Positions 9,596-18,917 of a stretch of DNA of 64,000 bases are shown here, one piece after another. Source of the stretch: Crocosphaera sp. (GTDB taxonomy: Bacteria > Cyanobacteriota > Cyanobacteriia > Cyanobacteriales > Microcystaceae); contig NZ_JASJEB010000009.1 of the NCBI RefSeq assembly GCF_030064895.1, forward strand, positions 21,818-85,817, written 5' to 3'. A model generated the notes under the pieces. That model made no database searches. It saw only the letters and a program-made list of their open reading frames with translations, and had not been told where the DNA came from. Numbering within the stretch: position 1 is the stretch's first letter; every line of letters begins with the position of its first letter. The translations under genes and the position numbers were made by a program.

Positions 9596-9883
9596 ATGCA
9601 CATTATTTCTCGTAAAGCATTACATCAATTCTGGGAGAAATATCCTGATAGTAAAAATAGCTTGACTCGTTGGTTTAAACTCATTAAATCTGCAAATTTT
9701 AAAAACTTTGAAGAATTGCGTTATATTTTTCCCAGTGCTGATTTAGTTAATGACTGAGTTGTGTTTAACATTGGGGGTAATAAATATCGTTTAATTACTT
9801 CAATTCACTTTAATCGTCAGAAAGTTTATATTCGTTACATATTGACTCATTCAGAATACGACAAAGACAAATGGAAAACATAA
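9596..9883 (+). pseudogene. higB: HigB-type toxin with in-frame TGA
   Basis: Read from ATG 9596, codons 1-53 give MHIISRKALHQFWEKYPDSK and on to FPSADLVND, followed by TGA (9755-9757), then VVFNIGGNKYRLIT to EYDKDKWKT and TAA at 9881-9883. The whole matches a HigB toxin of about 95 residues (mRNA interferase of the RelE superfamily). Homologues have Trp at the stop position (D-W-V/R-V-V-F-N), so a single TGG to TGA change explains it. The 3' end overlaps the antitoxin start by 13 bases, as in intact higBA. No frameshift is present. Confidence 0.85.
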
Positions 9884-10293
9884 CAATCCTCTCCCCAGAT
9901 ATTAACACCCATTGGCAGGCTATTGCCCCTATTCTAATAATTCGTAATGAAGAAGAATATAATCAAGCTGTTGAAAGATTAAATGCTTTAATTGATGAAA
10001 TTGGCACGAATGAAGAACATCCCCTTTATAATTTATTAGAGACTCTGGGAACATTAATTGAAGTATATGAATCAGAAAATTACCCTATACCTGATTGTAG
10101 TGGTAGTGAAATATTAGCTTATTTAATGCAGGAAAATGGGTTAACTGTATTAGATTTACCCGAAATTGGTACACCTGAAATAATAGAAAGGATTTTAAGT
10201 AAAAATAAAACCTTAACTTTTGCTCAAATTCAACAGTTAGCAGAACGTTTTAATGTAAATTATCAAGTATTTATGAGTTCAACAAACTCTTAG
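9871..10293 (+). CDS. higA: HigA-type antitoxin
   Basis: A 140-residue protein with an N-terminal dimerisation region, EEEYNQAVERLNALIDEIGT, and a C-terminal helix-turn-helix region (GTPEIIERILSKNKTLTFAQ and QLAERFNV). The pattern EYNQAVERL...EHPLYNLLETL is typical of HigA proteins that partner with HigB in cyanobacteria. It binds and neutralises the toxin and represses the operon. The frame is intact even though its toxin carries a stop codon. Confidence 0.85.
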   Translation: MENITILSPDINTHWQAIAPILIIRNEEEYNQAVERLNALIDEIGTNEEHPLYNLLETLGTLIEVYESENYPIPDCSGSEILAYLMQENGLTVLDLPEIGTPEIIERILSKNKTLTFAQIQQLAERFNVNYQVFMSSTNS

Positions 10294-10380
10294 GCTAATG
10301 CACTGCCCACCTTACGTTAGAATAAGAATTCTATTATAATTAATAATTATATAATTTGAATAGAATCGAGATAAGGCGAT

Positions 10381-10830
10381 ATGGAAACAATAAAAAAAAT
10401 CACGTCAAACTTATACGAAACTGATTACTTGCAATGGATAGAAAGCAACTTAGAAAAATTACGACAGAAAAACTATCAAGAAGTAGATTGGGAGAATTTA
10501 TTAGAGGAAATTGAAGACATGGGTAAACGTGAAAGGAGAGCCTTAGAAAGCAATTTAATTGTCCTTTTGCTTCACCTACTAAAATGGCAATATCAACCTG
10601 AAAAACGTACAGGAAGTTGGGAGAGAAGTATTCTTGAACATCGACGACGTATCAAAAAAGCCTTAAAAGAATCCCCTAGTTTAAAGCCCTACCTTAGCAC
10701 TATTATTGATGAAAGTTACAGCGAAGCTATCAAACAAGCTAAAGCAGAAACTCAATTACCTCTAGACACTTTTCCGCAACAATGTCCTTACCCATTAATC
10801 TCCATTCTCGATGAGCAATTTTTTGAGTAA
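10381..10830 (+). CDS. DUF29 domain-containing protein
   Basis: A 149-residue DUF29 protein, recognised by LYETDYLQWIESNLEKLRQK, DWENLLEEIEDMGKRERRAL and the LLHLLKWQYQPEKR-GSW core. The family is abundant in cyanobacteria and largely helical; it has no established biochemical role. The gene is monocistronic, preceded by a sequence with a GATAAGGCGAT spacing to ATG 10381. Its position after toxin-antitoxin remains fits the accessory character of this stretch. Confidence 0.85.
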   Translation: METIKKITSNLYETDYLQWIESNLEKLRQKNYQEVDWENLLEEIEDMGKRERRALESNLIVLLLHLLKWQYQPEKRTGSWERSILEHRRRIKKALKESPSLKPYLSTIIDESYSEAIKQAKAETQLPLDTFPQQCPYPLISILDEQFFE

Positions 10831-10918
10831 ATGCGATCGCTGACTAAATTTAGGTATGTTAAAAAATAAAATAAGGAGAAACAGAGAAGCTTAACTCTGT
10901 CATCTGTTTCCCCATCAA

Positions 10919-12778
10919 TTAAAGTTTGGTGCCACATTCTGGGCAAAACTTGTTAGTTACAGGGCTATCAGTACCACAGTAACTACAACGGATTAATTCC
11001 GTCTTCACATTTGTCGATTTTAACTCAGGAAGTCCCAACATTTGGGCATTACTTTTTCCAGGAGCAACCATAGGATAACAATTTTCATCCCGTTTCACAT
11101 GAACATCCATCAACACAGGACCATCATGAGCTAACATTTCGGCGATCGCACCAGCCAACTGAGAATGCTCTGTAACCGTTATACCTTTGATCCCGAAAGC
11201 CTTAGCCAACAGTTCAAAATCAGGCATTCCTGACTGCATATTAGACGAGGCGTAACGCTCACCGAAAAACGTTTCTTGCCATTGACGTACCATTCCCTGC
11301 CAACCGTTGTTAATAATCACGGTTTTCGCAGCAATACCATACTGAGATAAAGTAGCCAACTCTTGCAGATTCATCTGGAAACTAGCATCACCACTAATAC
11401 AGATTACCTCTTCCTCTGGTAAAGCAACCTTAGCACCCATTGCTGCCGGCATCCCGTAACCCATTGTTCCTAAACCTGCGCTAGAAATCCAACGCCGGGG
11501 TCCATTATTTAAGAATTGAGCAGCCCACATTTGATGCTGTCCTACATCCGTTGTGTAGTAAGCGTTTGGGGCCTGACGACCAATTTCCACAATCACTTCT
11601 TGGGGGGAGATAGTATCGTCATAATGGGGTGCAACCAGGGGATATTGTTCGCGCCAACACTGAATCCGATGTAACCAAGCTCGAGTTTTCTCGGTATCCA
11701 GAGGAACATCTATTTCTCGCGATCGCTGTAATAATTGTTCGAGTACCTGACGCACATCCCCCACAATGGGAACATTCGGCATTCGGTTTTTCCCAACTTC
11801 CGCGGGATCGATATCCATATGGATCACCTTTGCACGGGAAGCAAACTCATCTAATTTTCCGGTTACGCGATCATCAAATCTCGCCCCCACAGCGATCAAC
11901 AGATCGCACTCACTGACCGCAAAGTTAGCGTAAGCGGTTCCGTGCATTCCCAACATTCCTACCGATAGGGGATGATGTTCATCAAAGGAACCAAGTCCCA
12001 TTAACGTCGTTGTTACGGGAATTTGGAAACGTTCAGCAAATTCTTCTATTTGCACGTGAGCATTAGCGGCGATCGCTCCACCACCGACGTACAGTAAAGG
12101 ACGTTCTGAAGTTTCGATTAAAGATAAGGCCGCATTTATTTGACGGGGGTTTCCTTTGACCGTCGGATGATATCCAGGTAATTTAACCTGACCGGGTTCA
12201 ACCGGGATATAGTCGCATTCTTCCAGTCCTACATCTTTCGGCACATCGATTAATACAGGGCCAGGCCGTCCGCTACTAGCGATATGGAAAGCTTCGGCCA
12301 CGATATTAGCCATATCCTCGGCATGGCGTACCACGTAGGAATGTTTTACGATGGGGAGAGTAATACCAAAAATATCCGTTTCTTGGAAAGCATCGCTACC
12401 AATGGCGGCTCGTCCCACTTGTCCGGTTACCACCACCATCGGGATAGAATCCAGATGTGCTGTAGCGATCCCTGTGACGAGATTGGTTGCCCCAGGGCCG
12501 GAGGTACCGAAACAGACTCCCACTTTACCGGTAGCCCGAGCGTAACCATCGGCTGCATGGGACGCGCCTTGTTCGTGACGCACTAAGAAATGTTGAAGTT
12601 CTCCCCTGGCTTCGGCTCGGTATAATTCGTCATATATGGGGAGAATGGCTCCACCAGGGTAGCCAAAAATGTGTTTAACGCCGTGACGTACTAAGCTATC
12701 AATGAGGGCGTAGGCCCCTGTACAGCGTTGGGGTGTTTCTGCTAAGGATGAAGTTATTTTTTCTATTGAAGAAACCAC
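10919..12778 (-). CDS. ilvB: Acetolactate synthase large subunit with C-terminal zinc ribbon
   Basis: Catalyses the first common step of branched-chain amino-acid synthesis: condensation of two pyruvates, or pyruvate and 2-oxobutyrate, using thiamine diphosphate, Mg and FAD. The 619 residues show [14 protein letters not shown], the catalytic Glu69 in [18 protein letters not shown], the central FAD-binding domain, and the cofactor motif GDASF...NN (GDA where many enzymes have GDG). The last 30 residues, CSYC-x10-CPEC, form a small zinc ribbon beyond the enzyme fold. I believe such a tail also occurs in other cyanobacterial IlvB proteins. The regulatory subunit gene ilvN is not adjacent. The open frames antisense to it are shadows. 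Confidence 0.95.
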   Translation of the reverse strand: MVSSIEKITSSLAETPQRCTGAYALIDSLVRHGVKHIFGYPGGAILPIYDELYRAEARGELQHFLVRHEQGASHAADGYARATGKVGVCFGTSGPGATNLVTGIATAHLDSIPMVVVTGQVGRAAIGSDAFQETDIFGITLPIVKHSYVVRHAEDMANIVAEAFHIASSGRPGPVLIDVPKDVGLEECDYIPVEPGQVKLPGYHPTVKGNPRQINAALSLIETSERPLLYVGGGAIAANAHVQIEEFAERFQIPVTTTLMGLGSFDEHHPLSVGMLGMHGTAYANFAVSECDLLIAVGARFDDRVTGKLDEFASRAKVIHMDIDPAEVGKNRMPNVPIVGDVRQVLEQLLQRSREIDVPLDTEKTRAWLHRIQCWREQYPLVAPHYDDTISPQEVIVEIGRQAPNAYYTTDVGQHQMWAAQFLNNGPRRWISSAGLGTMGYGMPAAMGAKVALPEEEVICISGDASFQMNLQELATLSQYGIAAKTVIINNGWQGMVRQWQETFFGERYASSNMQSGMPDFELLAKAFGIKGITVTEHSQLAGAIAEMLAHDGPVLMDVHVKRDENCYPMVAPGKSNAQMLGLPELKSTNVKTELIRCSYCGTDSPVTNKFCPECGTKL

Positions 12779-13028
12779 AGGGCAAACCGCCTCACTTAAT
12801 TTCTGTCTATATTTTCTATTTTAGTCGCGATCGCCGATCCTGCCTCAATCTATTTCGAGAAAGAAGTCAGAAACGGTGGACATTGTAGTTCAAGGGGGTT
12901 TTGAGGGTAATACAAAACAAGAATTAAAGGCGATACTGACAAGTTTTCTCTGAGTACCGCCTTTATTTTACCAATAATTAAGTTTTGCTCTTGTCACTAA
13001 ATTCTCTAACTCCCTGATTACACCAACC

Positions 13029-13631
13029 TTACCACATACCAGGGATAGGTTCAGGAGCAGGGGCAATTTCAACTGTATTTTCGGGCATGGGAGGTAAACT
13101 TACGTCAGGACGTTCCCAACTGATATTTGTCCGTACTACTTCAGGCACTTCCCGTAAATCTAAACGAGATACCCAGTAAGGACGAGCATAAGCTTGCTGC
13201 GAACGGTAGTAAGAACGCTTGTCTCCGACGATAACAAATTCACCATCAACAACTTTCATGATTACATCGGAACCAGCTACTAAATTAGGCCATAAATGAG
13301 GCATTTGAGCGGTCACTTTCCAAACATCACGTTCTCCGGTGGTAAAACCTACATCATGAGTTACTCGAACGTGGGCATCCTGGGTGATACCAGCAGAAAT
13401 GATCTGAATTTGAGCTACATCTCCGGTAACGCCACGAATACGACCGACGATATAATCATCAAATTTAAAGTCTAACCAGTCTTGACGATAAACGTCGATG
13501 GGATCTTCTAATTCGTGACCAGCCAATTGACTGATGAGAACTTCTTTTTGTGCGGGTTCTGCTTGAGCAGGAGAAATTCCTAATAGGGATAAGCCAAGAG
13601 CTAACCCTGCTAACATATGTGAGTGTTTCAT
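13029..13631 (-). CDS. Exported hypothetical protein
   Basis: About 200 residues, no family recognised. The N terminus MKHSHMLAGLALGLSLLGIS followed by PAQAEP is a signal peptide with an AxA cleavage site, so the mature protein is periplasmic or outer-membrane associated. The mature part contains a compact beta-rich region (FDDYIVGRIRGVTGDVAQIQ) and a proline-rich end (VSLPPMPENTVEIAPAPEP). A second ATG two codons upstream (13637) is possible. It is separated by about 130 bases from the lipoprotein gene upstream. Confidence 0.65.
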   Translation of the reverse strand: MKHSHMLAGLALGLSLLGISPAQAEPAQKEVLISQLAGHELEDPIDVYRQDWLDFKFDDYIVGRIRGVTGDVAQIQIISAGITQDAHVRVTHDVGFTTGERDVWKVTAQMPHLWPNLVAGSDVIMKVVDGEFVIVGDKRSYYRSQQAYARPYWVSRLDLREVPEVVRTNISWERPDVSLPPMPENTVEIAPAPEPIPGMW

Positions 13632-13772
13632 GAACACGATGACCTCACTCCAACTTAATTGGGTAAACTATATTGAATAAATTGTCTATTGACACCTTTC
13701 AGGATAATTTAGTTCCCAGAAAAAAGCTAGGAATTTTAACTATACTTTTATTTTTTTATGGTCAGAAAGGTC

Positions 13773-15044
13773 TCAACTATCTAAGTCAAGGTCTCCTGGT
13801 TCATTGTTTTCTCCTGTTATCGTTTGTTTTAAGGTTTCAATTAGATATTCTTGGGTTTTTCCTTCGGTTTCAATCACTTCTTGACTGTTTTCTTCAACAT
13901 AAATAGTTTCAGTCGATTCAAGAGGTTCTGTTTCTGGTTCTATTATTTGTTCGATGGTTTCAGTTGACTCAAGAGTTTCTGTTTCTGGTTCTATTATTTC
14001 TTCAATGGTTTCAGTTGACTCAAGAGTTTCTGTTTCTGGTTCTATTATTTCTTCAATAGTTTCAGAGGGAATGTTTTCCTCACTTGGTATTGGTTCTGAA
14101 GTATAGACATAATTGGGATCAACAATGGAACGGGCTATCTCTAATGATAGTTCTCCTCGTACAAGTTTCGAGAGGGTGTCTTCTCCATTGGGTTGATAGG
14201 TAATGACTCTAACCGTATCATTAAAGGCGTTATTAACTTCTTGTCCTTGTTCATCTATGAACTCTAACTGAACCCAATTTTCCCCAGGTTCCAACCCTTG
14301 TAAATATATGGGTTGCCAGGTATCAATTAAGAAGTTTTCCCCGTTAATCGTAGCTTTAATTCGCCAATCGATAATATCATCATCGGGATCGTTTTGGGCT
14401 ACAAAATGCAAGGGGGCATTGGTTAGATAAAAATCTAACATGATCGGTTCGGCTCCGTAACTGCCTTGAGGCTGACTATAGGTTAACAGAGGAAGAGAGT
14501 ATGAAGGTGAGTTATCTTCTGTTTCGGTAAAAATACTAAAGGTTGTTTCTGCGTAGGCCCCTTCGTTTTTGAAACTTTCGTGCCACGGACGAGAGGCAAA
14601 CACTCTGATAGTATGGGTTCCTGGGCTTAAGTCTTCTAAAATAATCGGTTCATCAAGGTTATAAACGGCCTGGTAGGGTTTATTATCCACAAACAAATGT
14701 AAATTTGGTCCTAGTCCTAACTTTTCGTCTTTGAAGAGGGGATAATCTTTAACCTCTAGTTGTACCGGTACTGAGGTTTCTGAGAATATTTCCTGTGGTT
14801 TAGGACTAATAATAGCGACTTGAGGATTATATTGGGCTAAAATCTCTTTTAGTTCTTGGATCACCGTTGGGGGGGCAACTTCTGTTAATTTACTGGTGTT
14901 GACCGCAACTTTAGAGGTTTCTTGCACTTGGGAAGATGTTTCTAGGCGATCGCTGCACCCGATCAAACCCCAACTGAGAAGGAAAATTAATACTAAACTT
15001 GACAGAAACGTGATCAATGGCGATCGCTGATTTAACCCAAACAC
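13773..15044 (-). CDS. Predicted lipoprotein with repetitive acidic C terminus
   Basis: 423 residues. A signal peptide with lipobox LIGC (Cys about residue 30) predicts lipid anchoring. The middle has two similar beta-domains; PQEIFSETSVPVQLEVKDYP, VDNKPYQAVYNLDEP and LSPGTHTIRVFASRP recall DUF4399/FixG-like immunoglobulin folds seen in cyanobacterial envelope proteins. The C-terminal 100 residues carry a 17-residue acidic unit (TETIEEIIEPETETLES) about three times, encoded by 51-bp tandem repeats. The function is unknown; the tail could be a flexible spacer. It is transcribed away from the glycosyltransferase gene. Confidence 0.65.
   Translation of the reverse strand: MFGLNQRSPLITFLSSLVLIFLLSWGLIGCSDRLETSSQVQETSKVAVNTSKLTEVAPPTVIQELKEILAQYNPQVAIISPKPQEIFSETSVPVQLEVKDYPLFKDEKLGLGPNLHLFVDNKPYQAVYNLDEPIILEDLSPGTHTIRVFASRPWHESFKNEGAYAETTFSIFTETEDNSPSYSLPLLTYSQPQGSYGAEPIMLDFYLTNAPLHFVAQNDPDDDIIDWRIKATINGENFLIDTWQPIYLQGLEPGENWVQLEFIDEQGQEVNNAFNDTVRVITYQPNGEDTLSKLVRGELSLEIARSIVDPNYVYTSEPIPSEENIPSETIEEIIEPETETLESTETIEEIIEPETETLESTETIEQIIEPETEPLESTETIYVEENSQEVIETEGKTQEYLIETLKQTITGENNEPGDLDLDS
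13914..14070 (-). repeat. 51-bp tandem repeat coding an acidic 17-residue unit
   Basis: About three copies of a 51-base unit lie in frame in the lipoprotein gene. The most 5' copies on the plus strand carry point changes (Q for E, P for T), while two inner copies are identical, which suggests recent slippage. Confidence 0.75.
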
Positions 15045-15170
15045 TTTTGACTCTCCTATGATGGCAATATCAGTCTATCCATCTCTGACTATATCAGTTA
15101 TCAGTGGTAAAATTTAGTTTATCTTAAATATCGTGCAAAGCACCTTGTCAATTCTACTATTTTAATTTTG

Positions 15171-16352
15171 ATGAAATATTATTTAGTTTATAGTCAACTT
15201 TCACAACAGGCTGATTCTGCTCACGAAATTCATGATGTTATGTGTGCTAATGCTATGGCTAATTTAGGCTATGAGACTATTTTAACTTACCCTGATAACC
15301 CATCATCTGATTTAGATTTAGGTTCGTTATTTTCCCCTTTTAACCTACAAAAACCTCAACCTTTTTTTGTTGAGTTTTATGATGTTCAAGATCAACTTAA
15401 TATTCTACCCTTATTTATTCCTAATCTGATCCGTAAAGGAATCAATCGTTTTAATTTAAGTAGTTTGGTGTGCAAATATTATTTACCATTTCATCTCAAA
15501 AATAAAGTTAATGTGGTACATACTAGAAATTGGAATTTTGCTAAAGCTGCGGTAAAAAATAAAATACTAACTATTTTTGAACGTCATTATTTTGCTGACA
15601 ATAAATTTGAGGCTGAGATTGTTAATGATCCTTATTTTCGGGTTTGTATTACTCAATCTGAATTAACGAGACAGAGTATGATTGAAGCTGGTATTCCCTC
15701 AGAAAAAGTCATTTGGTTAGATAATGGTTTTAATCAAAATTTCTTGGAAAGACAGCCAAAAGATGCTCTAAATTGGCGTGAGCAACTATTAAAAAAGAAC
15801 CGTAAAAAGTTAGTTGTTTATTCTGGCGCGCTCTATCCTTTTAAGGGAGTTGACTTATTAATTGATGTGGCTAAATTATTACCTAATATCCAATTTTCTG
15901 TTACAGGCGGAACAGAAGAACAAGTTAAACATTATCAAGAATTGGCTCAAAGTAAAGGGGTTGAAAATATAGATTTTTTGGGTTGGATAGTACCACGATC
16001 CCGTTTAATTAGTCTATTTCAAGCTGCTGATATTTTAGCCCATCCTCATCTTTCAGGTAAGTCAGCCAATTTTACTAATCCTGTTAAATTTTTCCAGTAT
16101 TTAGCATCAGGAACTCCTCTCGTTACTACAGAAATTCCTCCTTTAATGTCCTTTAAAAAGACCATTCCTATGGCTGTTTGGTGTCCTCCTGATCAGCCAT
16201 CTAGTTTTGCTGAATCAATCGAGAAAGCCTTAGAATTGTATCCTCGAAAAACAACAGGATATACAGAAAATATTGAATATGCAAAAGGATTTTCTTGGGA
16301 AAAAAGGGCAGAGAAAATAATTAAATATCTTCCTGAATTAACAACATTATGA
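15171..16352 (+). CDS. Glycosyltransferase, GT4-like
   Basis: 393 residues with the two-Rossmann layout of GT-B enzymes. The C-terminal donor-sugar domain is clear: KKLVVYSGALYPFKGVDLLI, LPNIQFSVTGG, VENIDFLGWIVPRSRLISLF, AADILAHPHLSGKSANFTNP and VKFFQYLASGTPLVTTEIPP, with the E-x7-E region altered as in many GT4 members. The N-terminal acceptor domain begins YYLVYSQLSQQADSAHEIHD. Acceptor and product cannot be told. ATG 15171 is preferred to the TTG one codon before. It stands alone between the lipoprotein gene and a TnpB element. Confidence 0.85.
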   Translation: MKYYLVYSQLSQQADSAHEIHDVMCANAMANLGYETILTYPDNPSSDLDLGSLFSPFNLQKPQPFFVEFYDVQDQLNILPLFIPNLIRKGINRFNLSSLVCKYYLPFHLKNKVNVVHTRNWNFAKAAVKNKILTIFERHYFADNKFEAEIVNDPYFRVCITQSELTRQSMIEAGIPSEKVIWLDNGFNQNFLERQPKDALNWREQLLKKNRKKLVVYSGALYPFKGVDLLIDVAKLLPNIQFSVTGGTEEQVKHYQELAQSKGVENIDFLGWIVPRSRLISLFQAADILAHPHLSGKSANFTNPVKFFQYLASGTPLVTTEIPPLMSFKKTIPMAVWCPPDQPSSFAESIEKALELYPRKTTGYTENIEYAKGFSWEKRAEKIIKYLPELTTL

Positions 16353-16479
16353 TATTAATTTATTCTATAAACCCTGTCTTAATAAACTTTCAGCTTCTTG
16401 AGTAGTGAGGAGAAGATTAAACAAGTATCCTTGACCCAACATTGAACATTGAAAATTTTGGTTAAGAGTCTATATGGGA

Positions 16480-16515
16480 ATCCCTCGCGCTGAAAGCGAC
16501 GGGAGGTTCAACTTC
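16480..16515 (+). mobile_element. Possible right-end remnant of another IS200/IS605 element
   Basis: GGGAATCCCTCGCGCT-GAA-AGCGACGGGAGGTTCAAC makes an imperfect hairpin followed by GGTTCAAC. This resembles the 3' end of TnpB-associated omega RNAs, which end in a hairpin followed by a short conserved tail before the guide. No matching transposase lies upstream, so if correct it is a leftover. Confidence 0.3.
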
Positions 16516-16600
16516 TTAACAGCTTATCAATATTTGGGTTGAGTAAGTGTGGGGAATATAGAAATGGTGGGGAGTGTGAGAAGTTAAGCAATTTTAATGT

Positions 16601-16683
16601 TTAACCTAATGTCGGGCAGAATTCCCTTATCCTCTACAGGTTAGGGATGAATGCCCGACCAACAAATAAACTACGAAGTATCC
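16601..16683. repeat. Hairpin repeat (GTCGGGCA...TGCCCGAC), copy A
   Basis: GTCGGGCA pairs with TGCCCGAC and AATTCCC pairs with the AGGGATGAAT side, leaving a variable loop. A second copy at 63878-63962 has the same stems and a different loop. Both are followed by ACCAACA-ATAAA-CT-CGAAG-ATCC. It may be an end of an IS200/IS605-type element. In this copy it directly precedes a second hairpin (CTTGGGG-AGA-CCCCAAG, 16699-16715) upstream of tnpB. Confidence 0.6.
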
Positions 16684-16775
16684 ACGCCAGTTGCTCCACT
16701 TGGGGAGACCCCAAGACCGCACTGGCTCCACTTTCTATTATCTTGTGTTATACTTTTATCATAAACTTATTTTGT

Positions 16776-17993
16776 GTGAAACCATTGTACAGAGCAGTAA
16801 AGGTACGAATTTACCCAACATCTGAGCAATCCCTAAAACTTAGTCAGGTTATGGGGTCTGCTCGTTGGTGGTGGAATTATGCTTTGAATCTGTGCAATGA
16901 AACTTACAAGGAAACAGGTAAAGGGTTGAGTCGAGTAGCACTAAACAAAGTCTTACCAAAGCTCAAAAAAGAAGAGGAAACTGCTTGGTTAAAGGAATGT
17001 TATTCCCAGGTCTTGCAGTCAACTACTCTTAACTTAACTAAAGCTTTCAAAAACTTTTTTGATAAGAGAGCTAAATACCCTAGATTTAAGTCTTATCATG
17101 GTAAACAATCTTGCCAATACCCCCAAAACTGCGAGGTGGTAGATAAGGGGGTCAAAGTTCCTCAAGTGGGGGTGATTAAAGCCTCTATCCATAGGTTATT
17201 TGAAGGTCAATTAAAGACTGTAACTATTACTAAAACACCCACAGGTAAATACTATGCTTCCTTGTTGTTTGACACTGAACAAGAGACTCCTGAAGTAGTT
17301 CAAAGGGTCAAAGTCACAGGAATTGACCTTGGGCTAAAGGACTTCTGTATTACATACAATGGTGAAAAAACATCTAAGTATGCTAACCCTAGACACCTAA
17401 AAAAACATGAAAAAAACTTAGCTAGAAAACAAGCCAAATTAGCCCGTAAAAAGAAGGGAAGTTTTTCAAGAGAAAAAGCACGAAAGCTAGTAGCTAGAGT
17501 TCACGAACGTATTAGTAATGCCCGTCAAGACTTTCTACATAAATTATCAAGAAAAATTGTTGATGATAATCAAGTAGTAGTCGTTGAAAATTTGAACGTC
17601 AAGGGTATGGTTCGTAATCACAACTTAGCTAAAGCTATTTCTGATGTAGGGTGGGGAATGTTTGTCAATTTCCTCGCTTATAAACTAGAACAAAAAGGTG
17701 GTTTATTAGTTGAGATTGACCGATTTTTCCCTAGCTCTAAAACTTGCTCTAATTGCCTATATCAAATGTCAGAAATGTCATTAGATATTCGGGAGTGGAC
17801 TTGTCCGAGTTGTGGAACACACCATGACAGAGATGAAAACGCTGCTAAAAACATTAGAGCAGAAGGCATCAGACAATTATCGGTCTTGGGAACCAGGACT
17901 GCTGCTGAAGGAGGGGAAGTAAGACCAAAAGGTGGCCGTAAGTCTATCTTGAGGCATTCCCCTGTGAGTTCAGAAGCCCCAACTTCAGCGTAA
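16776..17993 (+). CDS. tnpB: TnpB RNA-guided nuclease (IS200/IS605 accessory protein)
   Basis: About 405 residues from GTG 16776, which begins KPLYRAVKVRIYPTSEQ, the normal family N terminus; the longer frame upstream would add unrelated residues. The split RuvC nuclease is complete: Asp in VTGIDLGLKDF, Glu in VVVENLNVKGM, Asp in CGTHHDRDENAAKNI. The zinc finger SKTCSNC...WTCPSCG is intact. The N-terminal helix-turn-helix and WED-like regions are present (ARWWWNYALN). TnpB cuts DNA guided by the RNA overlapping its 3' end. The protein looks full length and functional by sequence. Confidence 0.9.
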   Translation: MKPLYRAVKVRIYPTSEQSLKLSQVMGSARWWWNYALNLCNETYKETGKGLSRVALNKVLPKLKKEEETAWLKECYSQVLQSTTLNLTKAFKNFFDKRAKYPRFKSYHGKQSCQYPQNCEVVDKGVKVPQVGVIKASIHRLFEGQLKTVTITKTPTGKYYASLLFDTEQETPEVVQRVKVTGIDLGLKDFCITYNGEKTSKYANPRHLKKHEKNLARKQAKLARKKKGSFSREKARKLVARVHERISNARQDFLHKLSRKIVDDNQVVVVENLNVKGMVRNHNLAKAISDVGWGMFVNFLAYKLEQKGGLLVEIDRFFPSSKTCSNCLYQMSEMSLDIREWTCPSCGTHHDRDENAAKNIRAEGIRQLSVLGTRTAAEGGEVRPKGGRKSILRHSPVSSEAPTSA

Positions 17994-18012
17994 GCAAGTT
18001 GGGGTAGTTCAC
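17860..18012 (+). ncRNA. Predicted omega RNA (reRNA) scaffold of TnpB
   Basis: In this class the guide RNA scaffold overlaps the 3' end of tnpB and ends at the right end of the element. Here a perfect 9-base stem, CCCCAACTT (17977-17985) with AAGTTGGGG (17996-18004), spans the stop codon and is followed by TAGTTCAC. The guide would be read from the flanking host DNA starting near 18013. The 5' limit is a guess. Confidence 0.5.
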
Positions 18013-18068
18013 TATATGGAATGCTATCAACTGTTATGATTAGATTATGATGAATTTTAGGATGAAAA

Positions 18069-18281
18069 ATGGGTGAAGCCAAACGCCGTCAAAACGCTTT
18101 AGGAGAACAATACGGTAAAGAGGAGCGTATTTTATCTTGGGTTCCTATTTCAAAGCGTCAAGCTGGTGATTTCTATCAATGGACAACCCGAGGTGCTTGG
18201 GTTGGTATTGGTATTATGGTGGTTATCTGGCTAACAGTTCGCTTTATTGGCCCAACTTTTGGTTGGTGGGATGTTCAGTAA
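18069..18281 (+). CDS. DUF2839 small membrane protein
   Basis: A 70-residue cyanobacterial protein starting MGEAKRRQNALGEQYG, with one transmembrane helix near the C terminus (WVGIGIMVVIWLTVRFIG). This matches the DUF2839 family, conserved in cyanobacteria and without known function. It lies just beyond the right end of the TnpB element. Its RNA could in part serve as the guide-adjacent target context, but no functional link is implied. Confidence 0.8.
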   Translation: MGEAKRRQNALGEQYGKEERILSWVPISKRQAGDFYQWTTRGAWVGIGIMVVIWLTVRFIGPTFGWWDVQ

Positions 18282-18323
18282 GCTGTTTAGCAGTTAACTC
18301 AGGTTAATTGATGTTAGCTTAAA

Positions 18324-18917
18324 TTAAAAAGTATGACGATTTGTATTTACATATTTGACAAGTTGCGGAAAAAATAACAGAAAATCTGCTTCTAATTCCT
18401 GATAATTTTGTTCTAGATCATGGTGAGCGATCGCAAAATTATTGGGACGTTTTATCCGTTTACTAAGTCGTTGACAAGTTCGTTCAATTCCTTCTATTTT
18501 CTTGTAAGAAACTAACCAGTTTTCTAGAATAATTCTGGGTAAGATTAATTGCAATTTTTTGGGAAGTAAATGATTATTTTTTTGGAGGATAATATAATTG
18601 TTTTCGGCAAATTTTTCTAGTTTTTCTGAGGAAAATAACTGCCAATGATTAGCTAAAAAGTGATCGTAAAATACATCGATCAAAACAACAGAAAAACGTC
18701 CTTGAGATGAGTAGATTCTTTTCTTGCTTCTTTTAAAAATTTCATGGGTATCGGTAAACTTATCTACTTTGAAATGGGTTCTAATTCCTTTAAGAATAGC
18801 TGGAGAATAGGGTGATTTTTTTCCACCTATATTTCCTTTCATAAAATCACCCAATAAATTTCCGATCCGAGATTCTGGATTATTTTCCGCTAACAATAAA
18901 TGAGCCAGATAATTCAT
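18324..18917 (-). CDS. ACP phosphodiesterase-like protein (DUF479/AcpH)
   Basis: A 197-residue protein of the AcpH/DUF479 family, related to HD-type phosphohydrolases. Family marks are MNYLAHLLLAENNPESRIGN, LLGDFMKG, the histidine in IRTHFKVDKFTDTH, and VLIDVFYDHFLANHW. AcpH removes the phosphopantetheine arm from acyl carrier protein in E. coli; the substrate in cyanobacteria is not established. Histidine and aspartate positions look intact. It is convergent with the DUF2839 gene. Confidence 0.8.
   Translation of the reverse strand: MNYLAHLLLAENNPESRIGNLLGDFMKGNIGGKKSPYSPAILKGIRTHFKVDKFTDTHEIFKRSKKRIYSSQGRFSVVLIDVFYDHFLANHWQLFSSEKLEKFAENNYIILQKNNHLLPKKLQLILPRIILENWLVSYKKIEGIERTCQRLSKRIKRPNNFAIAHHDLEQNYQELEADFLLFFPQLVKYVNTNRHTF

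Larger units (their letters stand above)
16735..18012 (+). mobile_element. IS200/IS605-type element carrying tnpB only
   Basis: Single-gene element without tnpA. The right end is set by a hairpin and the tail GTAGTTCAC at 18004-18012, just after the tnpB stop. The left end is not sharply visible; a T-rich stretch around 16735-16760 with TTGTGTTATAC resembles left ends of related elements. Without tnpA it would need a transposase supplied elsewhere. Confidence 0.55.

Noticed and set aside
16647..16775. N-terminal extension of the TnpB frame from ATG 16647
   Set aside because: It reads through the hairpin repeat and a second hairpin; TnpB homologues begin at KPLYRAVKVRIYP, which follows GTG 16776.
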